Below the pieces are notes generated by a model that was not told where the DNA came from, did not search any database, and saw only the letters and a list, made by a program, of their open reading frames with translations. The position numbers and the translations under genes are program-made. Source: Sphaerochaetaceae bacterium (lineage in GTDB: Bacteria; Spirochaetota; Spirochaetia; Sphaerochaetales; Sphaerochaetaceae). From it: a stretch of DNA of 64,000 nucleotides. The stretch spans positions 1-64,000 of the forward strand of contig JAILPZ010000012.1 of the NCBI GenBank assembly GCA_024699225.1, written 5' to 3'. Positions 25,660 through 35,799 of the stretch are shown one piece after another (positions within the stretch are counted from its first letter, which is position 1; each line of letters starts with the position of its first letter).

Positions 25660-26901
25660 TTATATGCTATTTATAAGGGGTATTTCCCGTCTAATCAGGT
25701 ATCCTTCCTTAAGTGGGAGGTCAGTTTTAAGATATCCGTCCCTGCAGTGGTCTATGTGGTCAGTCTCGTTAAAGTCCCCGTCCAGGACCTTAATACTGTC
25801 CTCTGCAATAGATAGAACGTCCGGTCCTATAAACTCAATCTTATCCCCGTTTTTAATCTGATTCTTAATATCAAGAGCCCAGATTCCGGGTTTAACTTCT
25901 TCTTTTACTGTGCCAAGGAACAGATAGTCTCTCAGGTAACCGTTTTCAGCCGGCTTGTTTATATCATCATCTGTATCAACAGGACCTTTTCCGTAGAAGA
26001 AGCCTGTGGAGAACTCTCTGTGACTTACGTTAAACAGCTCGTCACGGTAACTCTTGTACTCGACAGAACTGTCATACAGATGGTCCAGAGCCTTTCTGTA
26101 GGCCCTTGTTACGCTTGCAACGTAATAGGTACTCTTCATGCGCCCTTCTATCTTAAGAGAATCAACACCTGCATTCTTCAGATCTTCCAGATGGTCTATC
26201 ATGCACAGGTCCTTACTGGACATGATGGTTGTAAAACCGTTGTCCTCGGAAATGGGATAGTACCTTCCGGGTCTTGATTCTTCCTCAAGAGCCAGACGGT
26301 AGGACCAGCGGCATGTATGGGCACAGTCACCCTGGTTTGCACTGCGTCCTGCAAGATGTGAAGAGAGAAAACAGCGTCCGGAGACAGCCATACACATGGC
26401 TCCGTGGACAAAGGCCTCTATACCAAGATCAGGATTTGCATCCTTTATTCTTCTTATATCGGAAAGAGGTGTTTCACGGCCGAGGATTATACGGTCAAAA
26501 CCCATCTTCTGGTACATGGCAGCGCTTTTTGAGTTTATGCAGCTCGCCTGAGTACTCAGGTGCATCTCTGCATCCGGAAAGGCGTTCTTGATGGTATCAA
26601 AGACTCCTATATCAGAGACAATAAAGGCATCAAAGGGATAGTTCTTCATATCAGAAAGTTCGGCCTTCAGCTTCAGAATATCATCCTCGTGGAAGTAAAT
26701 ATTGCAGGTACAGTAGAGCTTTCCGTTGTACCTGCTCTTTATTTCACGGATTTTCTCTGCCTGATCATAACCGAAATTCTGGGCATTTGTTCTCAGTGAA
26801 AAATTCTTCAGACCCATATAAACAGCATCTGCACCGTAGGCAAATGCTGTTTCAAGTTTTTCTATTCCGCCTGCAGGAGACAGGAGTTCAATCTTTTTCA
26901 T
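25660..26901 (-). CDS. U32 family peptidase-like protein
   Basis: A 413-residue U32-family protein. It opens with ELLSPAGGIEKLETAFAYGADAVY and has the family cysteine block HGAMCMAVSGRCFLS followed by GDCAHTCRW, whose cysteines resemble cluster-binding residues in prephenate-dependent tRNA/rRNA hydroxylation proteins (TrhP, RlhA). Either RNA hydroxylation or peptidase activity is possible; the former is better supported for relatives. ATG 26901 has AAGG six bases upstream, within the end of lon, so it is coupled to lon. Confidence 0.88.
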   Translation of the reverse strand: MKKIELLSPAGGIEKLETAFAYGADAVYMGLKNFSLRTNAQNFGYDQAEKIREIKSRYNGKLYCTCNIYFHEDDILKLKAELSDMKNYPFDAFIVSDIGVFDTIKNAFPDAEMHLSTQASCINSKSAAMYQKMGFDRIILGRETPLSDIRRIKDANPDLGIEAFVHGAMCMAVSGRCFLSSHLAGRSANQGDCAHTCRWSYRLALEEESRPGRYYPISEDNGFTTIMSSKDLCMIDHLEDLKNAGVDSLKIEGRMKSTYYVASVTRAYRKALDHLYDSSVEYKSYRDELFNVSHREFSTGFFYGKGPVDTDDDINKPAENGYLRDYLFLGTVKEEVKPGIWALDIKNQIKNGDKIEFIGPDVLSIAEDSIKVLDGDFNETDHIDHCRDGYLKTDLPLKEGYLIRREIPLINSI

Positions 26902-26903
26902 GT

Positions 26904-29330
26904 TCATCCTTTAAAAGCATAAGAGATAACTTCTTCCATATCAGATGCTAAAAGAAATGTCACGCCCTTTTTCACATTATCATCAAGCTTATCAAGATCT
27001 CTCTGGTTGTACTTTGGAATAATTATGGTCTTAACCTTGTTTCTCTTTGCAGCCAGAACTTTCTCCTTAAGGCCTCCGATCGGCATGACCTTTCCAAGAA
27101 GAGAAAGCTCACCTGTCATGGCCAGATCCCTCTTGATCTTCTTCTCGGTAAGGAGGCTGAACATGGCTGTAGCCATGGTAATTCCTGCAGAAGGACCGTC
27201 CTTCGGAGTTGCCCCCTCGGGGACATGGAGGTGAATTGAATTCTTCTCAAACCAAGAAAGAGGTATTCCGTACTTCTCACAGATACTCTTAATGTAGCTG
27301 AAGGCAATATTTGCAGATTCCTTCATTACATCTCCAAGATGGCCTGTAAGCTTTAATTCTCCCTTACCGGGGATATGCTGAGCCTCAATTGCCAGAACAT
27401 CTCCACCCATTGACGTCCATGCAAGTCCTACAGCCATACCCGGCTTGTCTGCCCTGATTATCTCATCCTCACGGAAGATTGGCTGACCCAGGTATTTGAT
27501 AAGAGCAGCCTCATCAATCTCAACAGGTCTCTTAAGCTTTTCCTCTTCGCTCTTTGCCTCAAGGTCGTTTAACACAATCTCCATGGCAACTTTTCTGTTA
27601 ATCTTGTCTATGGCCTTCTCAAAGTTTCTCACTCCTGCCTCACGTGCATATTCCTCAGCAATCTTCTTCAGTGAGGAATTAGGATAGTGAACATCCTTTG
27701 CAGTAAGTCCGTGCTTTTCACGACTCTTAGGTACAAGGTACTTCTTTCCTATGTGAAGCTTCTCTTCAGAGGTGTAACCGTTGAGCTCTATACACTCCAT
27801 TCTGTCCAGAAGCGGACGGGGAATGGTATCAGCAGAGTTTGCCGTAACTATAAAGAGGATGTTTGACACATCAAACGGAAGGTCCATGTAGTGGTCGCGG
27901 AATGAGGTATTCTGCTCAGGATCCAGAACTTCAAGAAGTGCAGAAGCCGGGTCTCCCTGATAAGATGCCGTCATTTTGTCTATCTCATCTATTACAAATA
28001 CAGGGTTCTTTGTGCCTGTAACCTGCAGACCCTTGATTATCTGACCCGGCATGGCTCCTATATAGGTTCTTCTGTGACCCTTGATCTCAGCCTCATCCCT
28101 CATGCCGCCTACGCTGAAGCGGTAATACTTCTTGTTAAGAGCCTTTGCAATTGAGATTCCTATGGATGTCTTGCCTGTTCCCGGAGGGCCAATGAGACAG
28201 ATGATGGAACCCTTTGTGTCTCCCTTGAGTTTTCTTACAGCCAGGAATTCAAGGATTCTCTCCTTTACATCCTTTATTCCGTAATGATCGCGCTCAAGAA
28301 TCTTTCTTGCGTTCTCAATAGAGTATTTTTCTGTACTGAACTTATTCCAGGGAAGATCTGCAACAGTCTCAAGATAGGTTCTGAGGATTGAATACTCAGG
28401 GTTTGCAGACTCCATACCTGCCATCCTTTCAAAGTCTTCCATGACCTTTGCATGGATTTTAGGCTCCAGCTTGCACTTCTTAATTCTTGCAGCCAGACCG
28501 TCAAGGTATGAGTCTCCTGTGGAAGCCACATCATCATTTAAATCCTCAAGATCATCAAGTGAGAGCTCCTGGATATTGTCCGGTCTCTTGAGCTTTCTCA
28601 GCTCATCCTGAACAGTCTTAAGCTCTTCACGCAGGAAGTACTCTCTCTGTCTCTTGTCAAATTTGCTTGAAATCTTTACCTGGATTTCATGCTGCATCTT
28701 CTGAAGATCCATATCCTGTTTGAGAACTTCAATTATTCTGTACATTCTGCTCTTAGCTGAAAGATCTTCCAGAAATGACTGCTGCTTTTCCTTTTCAACA
28801 ATTGTTGAGGCAAGGTAGTCTGCAAGTCTTGTTGCATTTGAAATGCTTCCCGCATTGAACTTTATGTTGTTCACAAGACCGCTTGCATCGGGTCTCATGG
28901 CAATCTCTTTTCTCATTATTCCGAAAAGAGCCTTCTCTTCCAGTGAGGAAAGCTTTTCTTCCTCAATATACTCAACCTTTGCAGAGACCACTCCTCCCTG
29001 GCAGAGCATATCAACAGCCCTGAAGCGGCAGATAGTCTCAAGGTAGAGACTCTGAGTTCCGTAGAGGGTTGTAATTCTGTTCTTTACGCGGACAAAGGTT
29101 CCTATTGAGTAAAAATCGTCTGCTGTCAGAGCCCTTGAAGAAGCATCCTCATCCTTGAGCAGAAGAAGACCGAATCCGTTTCCGGCCTCAGCATTCTTTA
29201 CAACTTTTATGTCAGAGGGCTCACTTACCTCAATTGTGGTAAAAAGGCCCGGAAATACCGGACAGCCTCTCATTGGAATTATGTAAATGTTTTCGGGCAG
29301 TTCCCCGTAAGATGTAAGTATTTTAGACAT
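26904..29330 (-). CDS. lon: ATP-dependent protease Lon
   Basis: An 808-residue LonA: N-terminal substrate-binding domain, coiled-coil region around residues 180-260, AAA+ module with Walker [10 protein letters not shown] and [10 protein letters not shown], and a C-terminal protease domain with the catalytic serine in [11 protein letters not shown] and the lysine near [10 protein letters not shown]. It degrades misfolded and regulatory proteins. The ATG has no Shine-Dalgarno; TTGCCT-17-TATATT ends six bases before it. The U32 gene is cotranscribed. Confidence 0.97.
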   Translation of the reverse strand: MSKILTSYGELPENIYIIPMRGCPVFPGLFTTIEVSEPSDIKVVKNAEAGNGFGLLLLKDEDASSRALTADDFYSIGTFVRVKNRITTLYGTQSLYLETICRFRAVDMLCQGGVVSAKVEYIEEEKLSSLEEKALFGIMRKEIAMRPDASGLVNNIKFNAGSISNATRLADYLASTIVEKEKQQSFLEDLSAKSRMYRIIEVLKQDMDLQKMQHEIQVKISSKFDKRQREYFLREELKTVQDELRKLKRPDNIQELSLDDLEDLNDDVASTGDSYLDGLAARIKKCKLEPKIHAKVMEDFERMAGMESANPEYSILRTYLETVADLPWNKFSTEKYSIENARKILERDHYGIKDVKERILEFLAVRKLKGDTKGSIICLIGPPGTGKTSIGISIAKALNKKYYRFSVGGMRDEAEIKGHRRTYIGAMPGQIIKGLQVTGTKNPVFVIDEIDKMTASYQGDPASALLEVLDPEQNTSFRDHYMDLPFDVSNILFIVTANSADTIPRPLLDRMECIELNGYTSEEKLHIGKKYLVPKSREKHGLTAKDVHYPNSSLKKIAEEYAREAGVRNFEKAIDKINRKVAMEIVLNDLEAKSEEEKLKRPVEIDEAALIKYLGQPIFREDEIIRADKPGMAVGLAWTSMGGDVLAIEAQHIPGKGELKLTGHLGDVMKESANIAFSYIKSICEKYGIPLSWFEKNSIHLHVPEGATPKDGPSAGITMATAMFSLLTEKKIKRDLAMTGELSLLGKVMPIGGLKEKVLAAKRNKVKTIIIPKYNQRDLDKLDDNVKKGVTFLLASDMEEVISYAFKG

Positions 29331-29336
29331 GAGTGA

Positions 29337-29365
29337 AATATAACAAAATACTTTATATAAGGCAA
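29337..29365 (-). promoter_or_regulatory. Promoter of lon, abutting its ATG
   Basis: On the minus strand TTGCCT (29360-29365), a 17-base spacer, TATATT (29337-29342) and then TCACTC lead straight to the ATG at 29330. The predicted +1 is the A of the start codon. No heat-shock CIRCE-like repeat is visible. Confidence 0.78.
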
Positions 29366-29386
29366 ATCTCAGAAGGGCAAAAAAAA

Positions 29387-29419
29387 GGTGTTAAAAATCC
29401 ACGCTGGACCTTTAACACC
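29387..29419 (-). terminator. Terminator after the acyl-CoA ligase gene
   Basis: GGTGTTAAA pairs perfectly with TTTAACACC over nine bases. On the minus strand it is followed by eight Ts, a textbook intrinsic terminator. Confidence 0.88.
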
Positions 29420-29440
29420 ATCTTAAGTGCAAGAAATGAC

Positions 29441-31171
29441 TTAGCCGTTGATCTGAGCCTTGTACTTCTTGGCTACAATAAATCTCTTGATCTTCTTTGT
29501 TGAACTCATCTCCATGGGTTCGTCAATAAGAATAACCTTTCTCATTCTCTTGTAAGGAAGAAGTTCCTTGTTGATCTCTTCAACAATACCATCAAAGTGC
29601 TTCTGCATCTCTTCCTTTGAGTGACCGGCCTTTCTGTATTCATCTGAAGGATAGATAAGAACAGCAATACCTTCTGTCTTCATCTTTGCATCAAGTGTGT
29701 AACCTGTTACACAAACCTGGTCTGCATCGTAGTAAAGCTGGAAGTGGTCTTCAATCTCTTCAGGGAAGACGTTCTTTCCACCCTCTGTGACAATAATGTT
29801 CTTGGCTCTTCCTGTAAGATATACAAAGCCTCTGTCATCCATGTAACCGATATCTCCTGTGTGGAGGAATCCGTCCTCATCGATAATTTCCTTTGTAGCC
29901 TCTTCGTTGTTGTAGTAGCCCTGCATGACCATTGAGCCCTTAACGCAGATTTCTCCGTTTCCGTTCTCATCCTTGTCTACAAACTTCATCTCAACACCGG
30001 GAACAACCTTACCGATACTTGCTTCTTCATAGTCAAAAATCGGGTTAAGTGTAAGAATCGGGCTTGTTTCTGTAAGACCGTAACCCTGAACAAAGTCAAG
30101 GCCGAGCTGGTTGAACTGCTTGAATGTAGATGCCGGAAGCGGGCCGCCGCCACTGATACAGATTCTGACGTTCTCAAGTGAAACCTTCTTAAGAAGGAAG
30201 CCGAACATCTTCTTTCCGATATTTACATTAAAGGTCTTCTTCATCCAGCCTGAGAAGCCCATCATGGCATGAATAAGACCGGCGACAAGCTTACCCTTTT
30301 CTGCTACTCCCTTCATCATGGCAGAAATGAGCTTGTTGTAAAGAAGAGGAACAGCAAGGAACATGGTTACCTGCCCTTCCTTCATCTCCTTAAAGAGCTG
30401 CTTAATAACAAGGCGCTTTCCAAATACAACGTTTGCACCTGAACACATACCTTCAATCATGACTGCAAGCATGGTGTATGCATGCTGGATCGGCAGAATG
30501 GCGTAGAATACATCAGTCGGGTAAATATTCATAAGACCCTGTGCCTGCCATGCGTCTGAAACAAGGTTCTTGTGTGTAAGCATAACTGTCTTTGGATTTC
30601 CGGTTGTTCCGCTTGTGAAGAGGAAGGCTGCAAGATCATCACAGACTGGCTGCTCATACTTTTCATTTGTCTCAGGGACGTTGAGAATGTACTGATCTTC
30701 AAATCCCTTCGGAGTAAGGCTTACCTTAAAGCCGTACTTTCCGCCCTTGCCTATTCTGTCAAAGCGCTCGCCGTCAACAAAAAGACCCTTAACCTCTGCA
30801 AAATCCAGAAGGCTCTCAATCTCTTCGTCTGTAAGTGAGTAGTCAACAGGAGCAACAATAGCACCCATTGTAACAATACTCATGTAGGCAAGTGCCCATT
30901 CAGGGCTGTTAAGACCTGTAACACCTACTCTGTCTCCCTTCTTGACTCCGAGAGAAACAAGGTAAGAGGCTACTTTCTTCTGCATGGCCTTTGCTTCTTT
31001 ATAGGTAAAAAGAATGTGTGTGGGGTTAAAGCATTCCCAGCACTTGTTCTCGGGGAATCTTTCAACATTTATGTCAAACATCTCGGGAAGTGACGGCCAT
31101 TCGGCGTTATAGTACTTTCCCTTGTATGTTTCCAGGAATTTCCATGGGGTTGGATTGTGTTTTGCTTTCAT
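29441..31171 (-). CDS. AMP-forming acyl-CoA synthetase/ligase
   Basis: A 576-residue member of the adenylate-forming superfamily, closest in layout to long-chain fatty acid-CoA ligases. The P-loop LFTSGTTGNPKTVML, the GYGLTETSP motif, HTGDIGYMD and the C-terminal LTGRAKNIIVTEGGKNV are all present. It would activate a fatty or other carboxylic acid with ATP and attach CoA. An AGGAG Shine-Dalgarno lies six bases before the ATG. It is a single-gene unit with its own terminator. The substrate is not shown by sequence. Confidence 0.9.
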   Translation of the reverse strand: MKAKHNPTPWKFLETYKGKYYNAEWPSLPEMFDINVERFPENKCWECFNPTHILFTYKEAKAMQKKVASYLVSLGVKKGDRVGVTGLNSPEWALAYMSIVTMGAIVAPVDYSLTDEEIESLLDFAEVKGLFVDGERFDRIGKGGKYGFKVSLTPKGFEDQYILNVPETNEKYEQPVCDDLAAFLFTSGTTGNPKTVMLTHKNLVSDAWQAQGLMNIYPTDVFYAILPIQHAYTMLAVMIEGMCSGANVVFGKRLVIKQLFKEMKEGQVTMFLAVPLLYNKLISAMMKGVAEKGKLVAGLIHAMMGFSGWMKKTFNVNIGKKMFGFLLKKVSLENVRICISGGGPLPASTFKQFNQLGLDFVQGYGLTETSPILTLNPIFDYEEASIGKVVPGVEMKFVDKDENGNGEICVKGSMVMQGYYNNEEATKEIIDEDGFLHTGDIGYMDDRGFVYLTGRAKNIIVTEGGKNVFPEEIEDHFQLYYDADQVCVTGYTLDAKMKTEGIAVLIYPSDEYRKAGHSKEEMQKHFDGIVEEINKELLPYKRMRKVILIDEPMEMSSTKKIKRFIVAKKYKAQING

Positions 31172-31296
31172 TATTTTCTCCTATAAAACACTTTATTCAG
31201 TGTGATTCTATCAAAAGCCCCTCTAATGGTAAATATTTATTTAGACACTTTTTGAAAAAATGTCATAATTGCTTTTTCCCTTTGTTTTCCAATCAA

Positions 31297-31325
31297 TTGA
31301 ACTCACTGGCCCTTTAGGATAAAAT
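31297..31325 (+). promoter_or_regulatory. Promoter of the folC operon
   Basis: TTGAAC (31297-31302) and TAAAAT (31320-31325) are 17 bases apart. Transcription should start near 31332, giving a 25-base leader that includes an AAGG Shine-Dalgarno before the ATG at 31357. Confidence 0.7.
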
Positions 31326-31356
31326 TCACCTTGATTTACGCAAGCAGAAGGCAAAT

Positions 31357-32694
31357 ATGGTATTTAAAAAGCTGTCTGACATAGAGTCATTTATGAACTC
31401 TTTTACAAACCTCGAGAAGAAAACTGACCAGTTCAATGTAAGAACATACAGGCTGGACAGAATGAAGGCTTTCATGGACAGTCTCGGCAACCCACAGAAC
31501 AGCTACAAGACCATCCATGTAGCCGGAAGCAAGGGAAAAGGATCTACTGCAGCCTTTCTGGCAAACGCCCTGACAGCAAACGGGGAAAAGACAGGCCTGT
31601 TCATGTCCCCTCATGTCACGGATTTCAGAGAGCGCTTTACCCTTTCCGGAGCATTCATAGAGGACAGTATTCTGCTTAAAACAGCAGACAGACTTACTGA
31701 AAGCCTTAAGACCTTCAGGTTTTCTGAAGACCTCGGCTACGGAACTCCCACTACATTTGAGCTGTACACGGCATACGCATTCATGCTCTTTAAGGAGTGC
31801 AAATGCACATATGCAGTAATAGAAACAGGTCTTGGCGGAAGACTGGATGCAACAAACATCCTCCATCCCATTGCCTCTGTTCTTACCCCGATAGAACTGG
31901 AGCACACAGCCATACTTGGAGATACAATTGAAAAGATTGCTGTTGAAAAGTCAAAAATAATTAAGAAAAACACCCCAGCCTTCACTGCCTGTCAGAAGGA
32001 TGAGGCTCAGAAGGTTTTTGAAGAAGAAGCCAGAGAGTGCAACAGTACTCTTTACAGCCTCTCATCTTCTGTAAGCAGTCTTAAGAGCAGATGGGAAGAC
32101 GGTGTTCAGAAATGCACAATGGTTTTCTCCAAACCGTATGAAGATACAGTAGAACTGAAGCTTGCCATGCCCGGTGAAGTTCAGGCCTACAACTGCGCAC
32201 TTGCTCTTCTTACACTGAAAACCCTCGGTCTTTATAAAAAAGGCACTACTGAAAAGGGCCTGGAGAGCACAAAGCTTCCGGGACGTGCAGAAATTATTAA
32301 ATGGAAAAGAACCATCATGCTTGACGGAGCTCATACCGACAGAAGCATGGAAAACATACTTAAGACCTTCCGTGAAATATACGGAAAGAAGAAGGGCCTG
32401 TGCATCTTCGGCTGCGCCCATGACAAGGACTACAGGGGCATGCTTGATATGATAGTAAAGGACTTTGACAAAATAGTTATTTCACGTCCGGGCACATTCA
32501 AGAAAAGTGATTTAAATGCCCTTTTTACCTACCTTGAAAGCATCAAAACAGAAAACCAGGTTACAGCTCTGAGAGAAGAAGGCAGAGAAGCCTTAAAATA
32601 TGTTCTTGAGAATACGGATAAAAATGATCCTGTTCTTGTCTGCGGATCTTTCTACCTTGCAGGAGAGATTAAGGAGAGCCTTGAATGCCTTTAA
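31357..32694 (+). CDS. folC: Folylpolyglutamate synthase/dihydrofolate synthase
   Basis: A 445-residue Mur-ligase-like enzyme that adds glutamate to folates (and perhaps to dihydropteroate). The ATP loop GSKGKGSTAAFLANAL, the MSPHVTDFRERF segment and ETGLGGRLDATN are typical, followed by LDGAHTDRS in the C-terminal domain. It overlaps the next gene by ten bases, forming an operon with rqcH and the MEMO-like gene. Confidence 0.92.
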   Translation: MVFKKLSDIESFMNSFTNLEKKTDQFNVRTYRLDRMKAFMDSLGNPQNSYKTIHVAGSKGKGSTAAFLANALTANGEKTGLFMSPHVTDFRERFTLSGAFIEDSILLKTADRLTESLKTFRFSEDLGYGTPTTFELYTAYAFMLFKECKCTYAVIETGLGGRLDATNILHPIASVLTPIELEHTAILGDTIEKIAVEKSKIIKKNTPAFTACQKDEAQKVFEEEARECNSTLYSLSSSVSSLKSRWEDGVQKCTMVFSKPYEDTVELKLAMPGEVQAYNCALALLTLKTLGLYKKGTTEKGLESTKLPGRAEIIKWKRTIMLDGAHTDRSMENILKTFREIYGKKKGLCIFGCAHDKDYRGMLDMIVKDFDKIVISRPGTFKKSDLNALFTYLESIKTENQVTALREEGREALKYVLENTDKNDPVLVCGSFYLAGEIKESLECL

Positions 32695-34106
32695 ACTATA
32701 AGGAAATCTCCCTTATTTTAGATGAAGCTCAGCTGACAGGTTCCAAGATTCAGGGTGTGGTTCAGAACAGCTTTCACTCCATAATCTGGGAACTGTACAA
32801 CCATGACAGAGGGCGTTTTCTCTTTTACACGGAAGTAGGAACACCAGAGGCAAGGCTGCATCTTGTAAGCAAACCCTCAGGTCTTGGAAAGACAAAAAAA
32901 CTTCAGCGCTTTGTCCAGTTTGCAAGAAAAAACATTGAAGGCTCAGTTATAACAAAATGCTACCAGGCCCCATACGACAGAATGGTAATATGGGAGCTTA
33001 ACAACCACGGCAGGGTCCTTAAGATTTTTATAAGACTGTACAGCGGCCCGGGTGCAAACATAATAGTTACAGACGAAGAGAACAGGATTCTGGATCTGCT
33101 TCTGCGCCGCCCCCAGAGAAATGAAAAGACAGGTGAAATCCTTAAAATTGAAGAGAGAACAAAACCTGATAAGGATTATCCGGTAAGAGATTACACGGGT
33201 TCATTTAATGAGGTAATTGAAAACGAAGGACGTGAAGTAAGCCGTCAGATAAGCTCAGTTCTTCTCAGAGCCCAGGTTGAAAAGAGAAAGGAGCATGACA
33301 TATCCAGACTCTCAGCCTCCATCTCCTCACTTCAGAAAACCATCAGTGCCAACAGTGCCTACAGCGACCTAAAATATGAAGCCGACCTCCTCTCTTCCCA
33401 GTCCTACCTTGCAAAAAAGGGCGACTCAAGCCTGACCATTACTGACTATGCAAACAACACAACCCTGACGCTGTCTCTGGATAGAAAACTCAGTCCCGGG
33501 GACAATGTCAGCGCCTACTACGAGCGCTACCACAAGGCCAGGGGCGCATATGAAAATGCAGTAAGTGAGCTTGAGCGTCTTACACAGGAACTGAAGAAAA
33601 CAGAAGAAAAATATGAAAAACTCTTAACCGAAACAGAGGATGAGGAAGCTGATATAAGACGCCTTAAGGCCTTTCTGGAAAAGGCAAGTGCACCCGCTCC
33701 CACCCCTGATACTCCGGGCATCCGCTGCACCAGTTCAGGTTTTCTTATCTTTGCAGGCAGAAACGCACGGGAAAATGATGAACTACTGCGTCACTACGCC
33801 AAGGGCTCAGACATGTGGTTTCATACCAGGGACTTCCCGGGCGGCTACGTATTTGTCAGAGGAAAAAAAGACAAGAGCATACCGTTAAATGTCATGCTGG
33901 ATGCAGCTAATATTGCAGTTCTCTTTTCAAAGGGAAGAAACAACTCTTCAGTAGATCTGTACTACACCCAGGTCAAATACCTGCGCCGTGCAAAGAACGG
34001 AAAAACAGGCCTGGTTCTTCCCACACAGGAGAAAAACCTTACCATAAAGCCTGACAGACTGAGAATTGAAAAGCTTCTGCCAAACAGGGAAGACAGGGAG
34101 TTCTGA
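32685..34106 (+). CDS. rqcH: NFACT family ribosome quality control protein (RqcH/Rqc2-like)
   Basis: A 473-residue NFACT protein. The N-terminal NFACT-N/FbpA region is followed by a coiled-coil (about residues 275-335) and the C-terminal NFACT-R domain with GRNARENDELLRHYAKGSD, DMWFHTRDFPGGYV and the VKYLRRAKNGKTGLV block. RqcH relatives recruit tRNA-Ala to stalled large subunits and add alanine tails. The protein is shorter than the Bacillus homologue (about 570), losing part of the N-terminal and helical regions. It overlaps folC. Confidence 0.85.
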   Translation: MPLNYKEISLILDEAQLTGSKIQGVVQNSFHSIIWELYNHDRGRFLFYTEVGTPEARLHLVSKPSGLGKTKKLQRFVQFARKNIEGSVITKCYQAPYDRMVIWELNNHGRVLKIFIRLYSGPGANIIVTDEENRILDLLLRRPQRNEKTGEILKIEERTKPDKDYPVRDYTGSFNEVIENEGREVSRQISSVLLRAQVEKRKEHDISRLSASISSLQKTISANSAYSDLKYEADLLSSQSYLAKKGDSSLTITDYANNTTLTLSLDRKLSPGDNVSAYYERYHKARGAYENAVSELERLTQELKKTEEKYEKLLTETEDEEADIRRLKAFLEKASAPAPTPDTPGIRCTSSGFLIFAGRNARENDELLRHYAKGSDMWFHTRDFPGGYVFVRGKKDKSIPLNVMLDAANIAVLFSKGRNNSSVDLYYTQVKYLRRAKNGKTGLVLPTQEKNLTIKPDRLRIEKLLPNREDREF

Positions 34107-34107
34107 C

Positions 34108-34650
34108 GTGAAAAAATACTCAGAAGGCATTCTCTATCCGTACAACGCAGAAAAAGAAATAATTATTGAGAGAAATAATAAGAGAGAGCTTAAGGAAACA
34201 GTTGTAAGAACCGTCCCTCATAAGGCCTGGCATCTGTGCAAGGCAGAACTGGATGGTGTCTTTTCAGAGCTTTCACAGTACAGAGCAGATAATATAATTG
34301 TTCTTTCTCCCCTTCACGGCGGGCGCCTAATTTCAGATAAGAACTTGCCCTACACAGTCTACACATATGAGGGTGAGGATACTCTGAACTGCCCTTACAT
34401 AACAGAAGATAATGATGTATGTTCTGAAGAGTTTTCTTTTGAAATCCTTCTTCCCTACCTTGAAAAACTCTTTCCCTCCTCAAAGTACCACGCTTTCTTT
34501 GCTCCCGGGACGGAGAATGAGGAAGAGGAAAAAATACTTTCAGATATAGTTAAAAAGATTAAAGAAACCTACAGACCAGCAATCATCCTTCTTTCAGATA
34601 ACAGCGGATGCTGCAGCATGTGGGAAAAAGCTCTTACAGCCAGGATCTGA
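34108..34650 (+). CDS. MEMO1/AmmeMemoRadiSam system protein B-like
   Basis: A 180-residue protein resembling the MEMO1 family by VPHKAWHL, the IVLSPLHGG block and FAPGTENEEE, with conserved-looking histidines. It is shorter than usual (about 270), so it may be a reduced member. I choose GTG 34108, which has GGGAG seven bases upstream and follows the rqcH stop. The A protein and radical SAM partner of the named system are not in the window. It overlaps miaA convergently by 17 bases. The assignment is moderate. Confidence 0.6.
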   Translation: MKKYSEGILYPYNAEKEIIIERNNKRELKETVVRTVPHKAWHLCKAELDGVFSELSQYRADNIIVLSPLHGGRLISDKNLPYTVYTYEGEDTLNCPYITEDNDVCSEEFSFEILLPYLEKLFPSSKYHAFFAPGTENEEEEKILSDIVKKIKETYRPAIILLSDNSGCCSMWEKALTARI

Positions 34651-35587
34651 CGAGCTCCGAGATTGCCTTTTCATCCTCCGGATTCATCCAGTGAACATTT
34701 TTAAAACTGTTGAAGAATGTCATCTGGCGCTTTGCATAGTGAATGCTGTTCATGCAGATACTCTCTTTTATATCTGTTATCTCAGATGAGGAGAGAGATG
34801 ATACAGGCCGTTTTCCGTCAGCGAAAAGAACACTAAGAAACTCTTTGTACCCTATAGCCTGCATGCTCTGCCACTGTGGATTAGCCCCTTCCTCCATAAG
34901 TGAGGAAATCTCATCCATAAGGCCTTCTGAGAACATAATATCAACTCTTTCCCTTATTCTCTTTGCAAGTTCATCCCGCTCTCTTTTTAGTCCTATTATC
35001 AAAGCATCCATTGAATTTCTCGGTTCTGTAGGAAGTGCAAATGATGAGAGAGGTCTGCCGCTTGCCTTATAGACTTCTATGGCTCTTGAGACGCGGTATG
35101 TATCATTAACATTTATTCTGGAAGATGATACAGGGTCTATGCTTTCAAGGTACTTATGACTTTCCTCTTTTCCAAGCTCCTGGATCATAAGCTTTACTTC
35201 TTCCCTTGTCTTCTCATCTGACTGGGGAGCTTCAGAAAGGCCGTAGATAAAGTGCTTGAAATAAAAGGCCGTACCTCCGCTGAGAACCGGGTACTTGCCG
35301 CGTGAATAAATGTCTGAGCAGGCCTCGTCTCCCAGGCGGATAAAGTCTGCAACGCTGTATTTTTCCCACGGCTCAAGTATGTCTATTAAATGATGCCTTA
35401 TTGCTTTTCTCTCTTTCTCAGAAGCTTTTGCACTTCCTATATCAAGGCGCCTGTACACCTGAACGGAGTCTGCATTTACAACTTCAAAGTCAGACGAAAA
35501 AAAACTGCAGAGCAAACCTGTCTTGCCTACTGCAGTCGGACCAAAGAGAAAAACTGATTTTCTGTTACTCTGGTTTTGTATACTCAA
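34634..35587 (-). CDS. miaA: tRNA dimethylallyltransferase
   Basis: Transfers a dimethylallyl group to A37 of tRNAs reading UNN codons. The ATP loop FGPTAVGKT, the NADSVQVYRRLDIGSAK motif, HHLIDILEP and the C-terminal AIGYKEF and RQMTFF motifs are present. The open frame extends 23 codons further, but the family usually starts about ten residues before the P-loop. I chose TTG 35587, which lies within the end of the upstream gene with AAGGA only two bases ahead; the start is uncertain. It overlaps the omega-like gene by 23 bases. Confidence 0.9.
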   Translation of the reverse strand: MSIQNQSNRKSVFLFGPTAVGKTGLLCSFFSSDFEVVNADSVQVYRRLDIGSAKASEKERKAIRHHLIDILEPWEKYSVADFIRLGDEACSDIYSRGKYPVLSGGTAFYFKHFIYGLSEAPQSDEKTREEVKLMIQELGKEESHKYLESIDPVSSSRINVNDTYRVSRAIEVYKASGRPLSSFALPTEPRNSMDALIIGLKRERDELAKRIRERVDIMFSEGLMDEISSLMEEGANPQWQSMQAIGYKEFLSVLFADGKRPVSSLSSSEITDIKESICMNSIHYAKRQMTFFNSFKNVHWMNPEDEKAISELVRSWL

Positions 35588-35762
35588 CTTCCTTGTTAAG
35601 AACTTTTGTAAGAACAGAAGAGACAATCTTTTCCTTCTCCTCTTCGAGCTTCTCAACTCTTTCCTTATCAGCTGCTACGATTGAAGCTTCCTTAATGGCA
35701 ACACATGTGAGTTCGTATACGTTGTCTTCAGAATCAATAAGTTTATCAAGTGGAATTGCCAA
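35565..35762 (-). CDS. rpoZ: RNA polymerase omega subunit-like protein
   Basis: A 65-residue protein with the omega-like N-terminus IPLDKLIDSEDNVYELTCVAIK, followed by an acidic/basic helix. Omega assists RNA polymerase assembly. The start codon is TTG with AGGAG eight bases upstream. Genes of this kind sit next to miaA in other spirochaetes as I recall. The name rests on the short N-terminal match, so another small RNA-polymerase-associated protein is possible. Confidence 0.72.
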   Translation of the reverse strand: MAIPLDKLIDSEDNVYELTCVAIKEASIVAADKERVEKLEEEKEKIVSSVLTKVLNKEVEYTKPE

Positions 35763-35799
35763 GGTGTCATCTCCTATAAATTAAAATGCAAAAGGCATT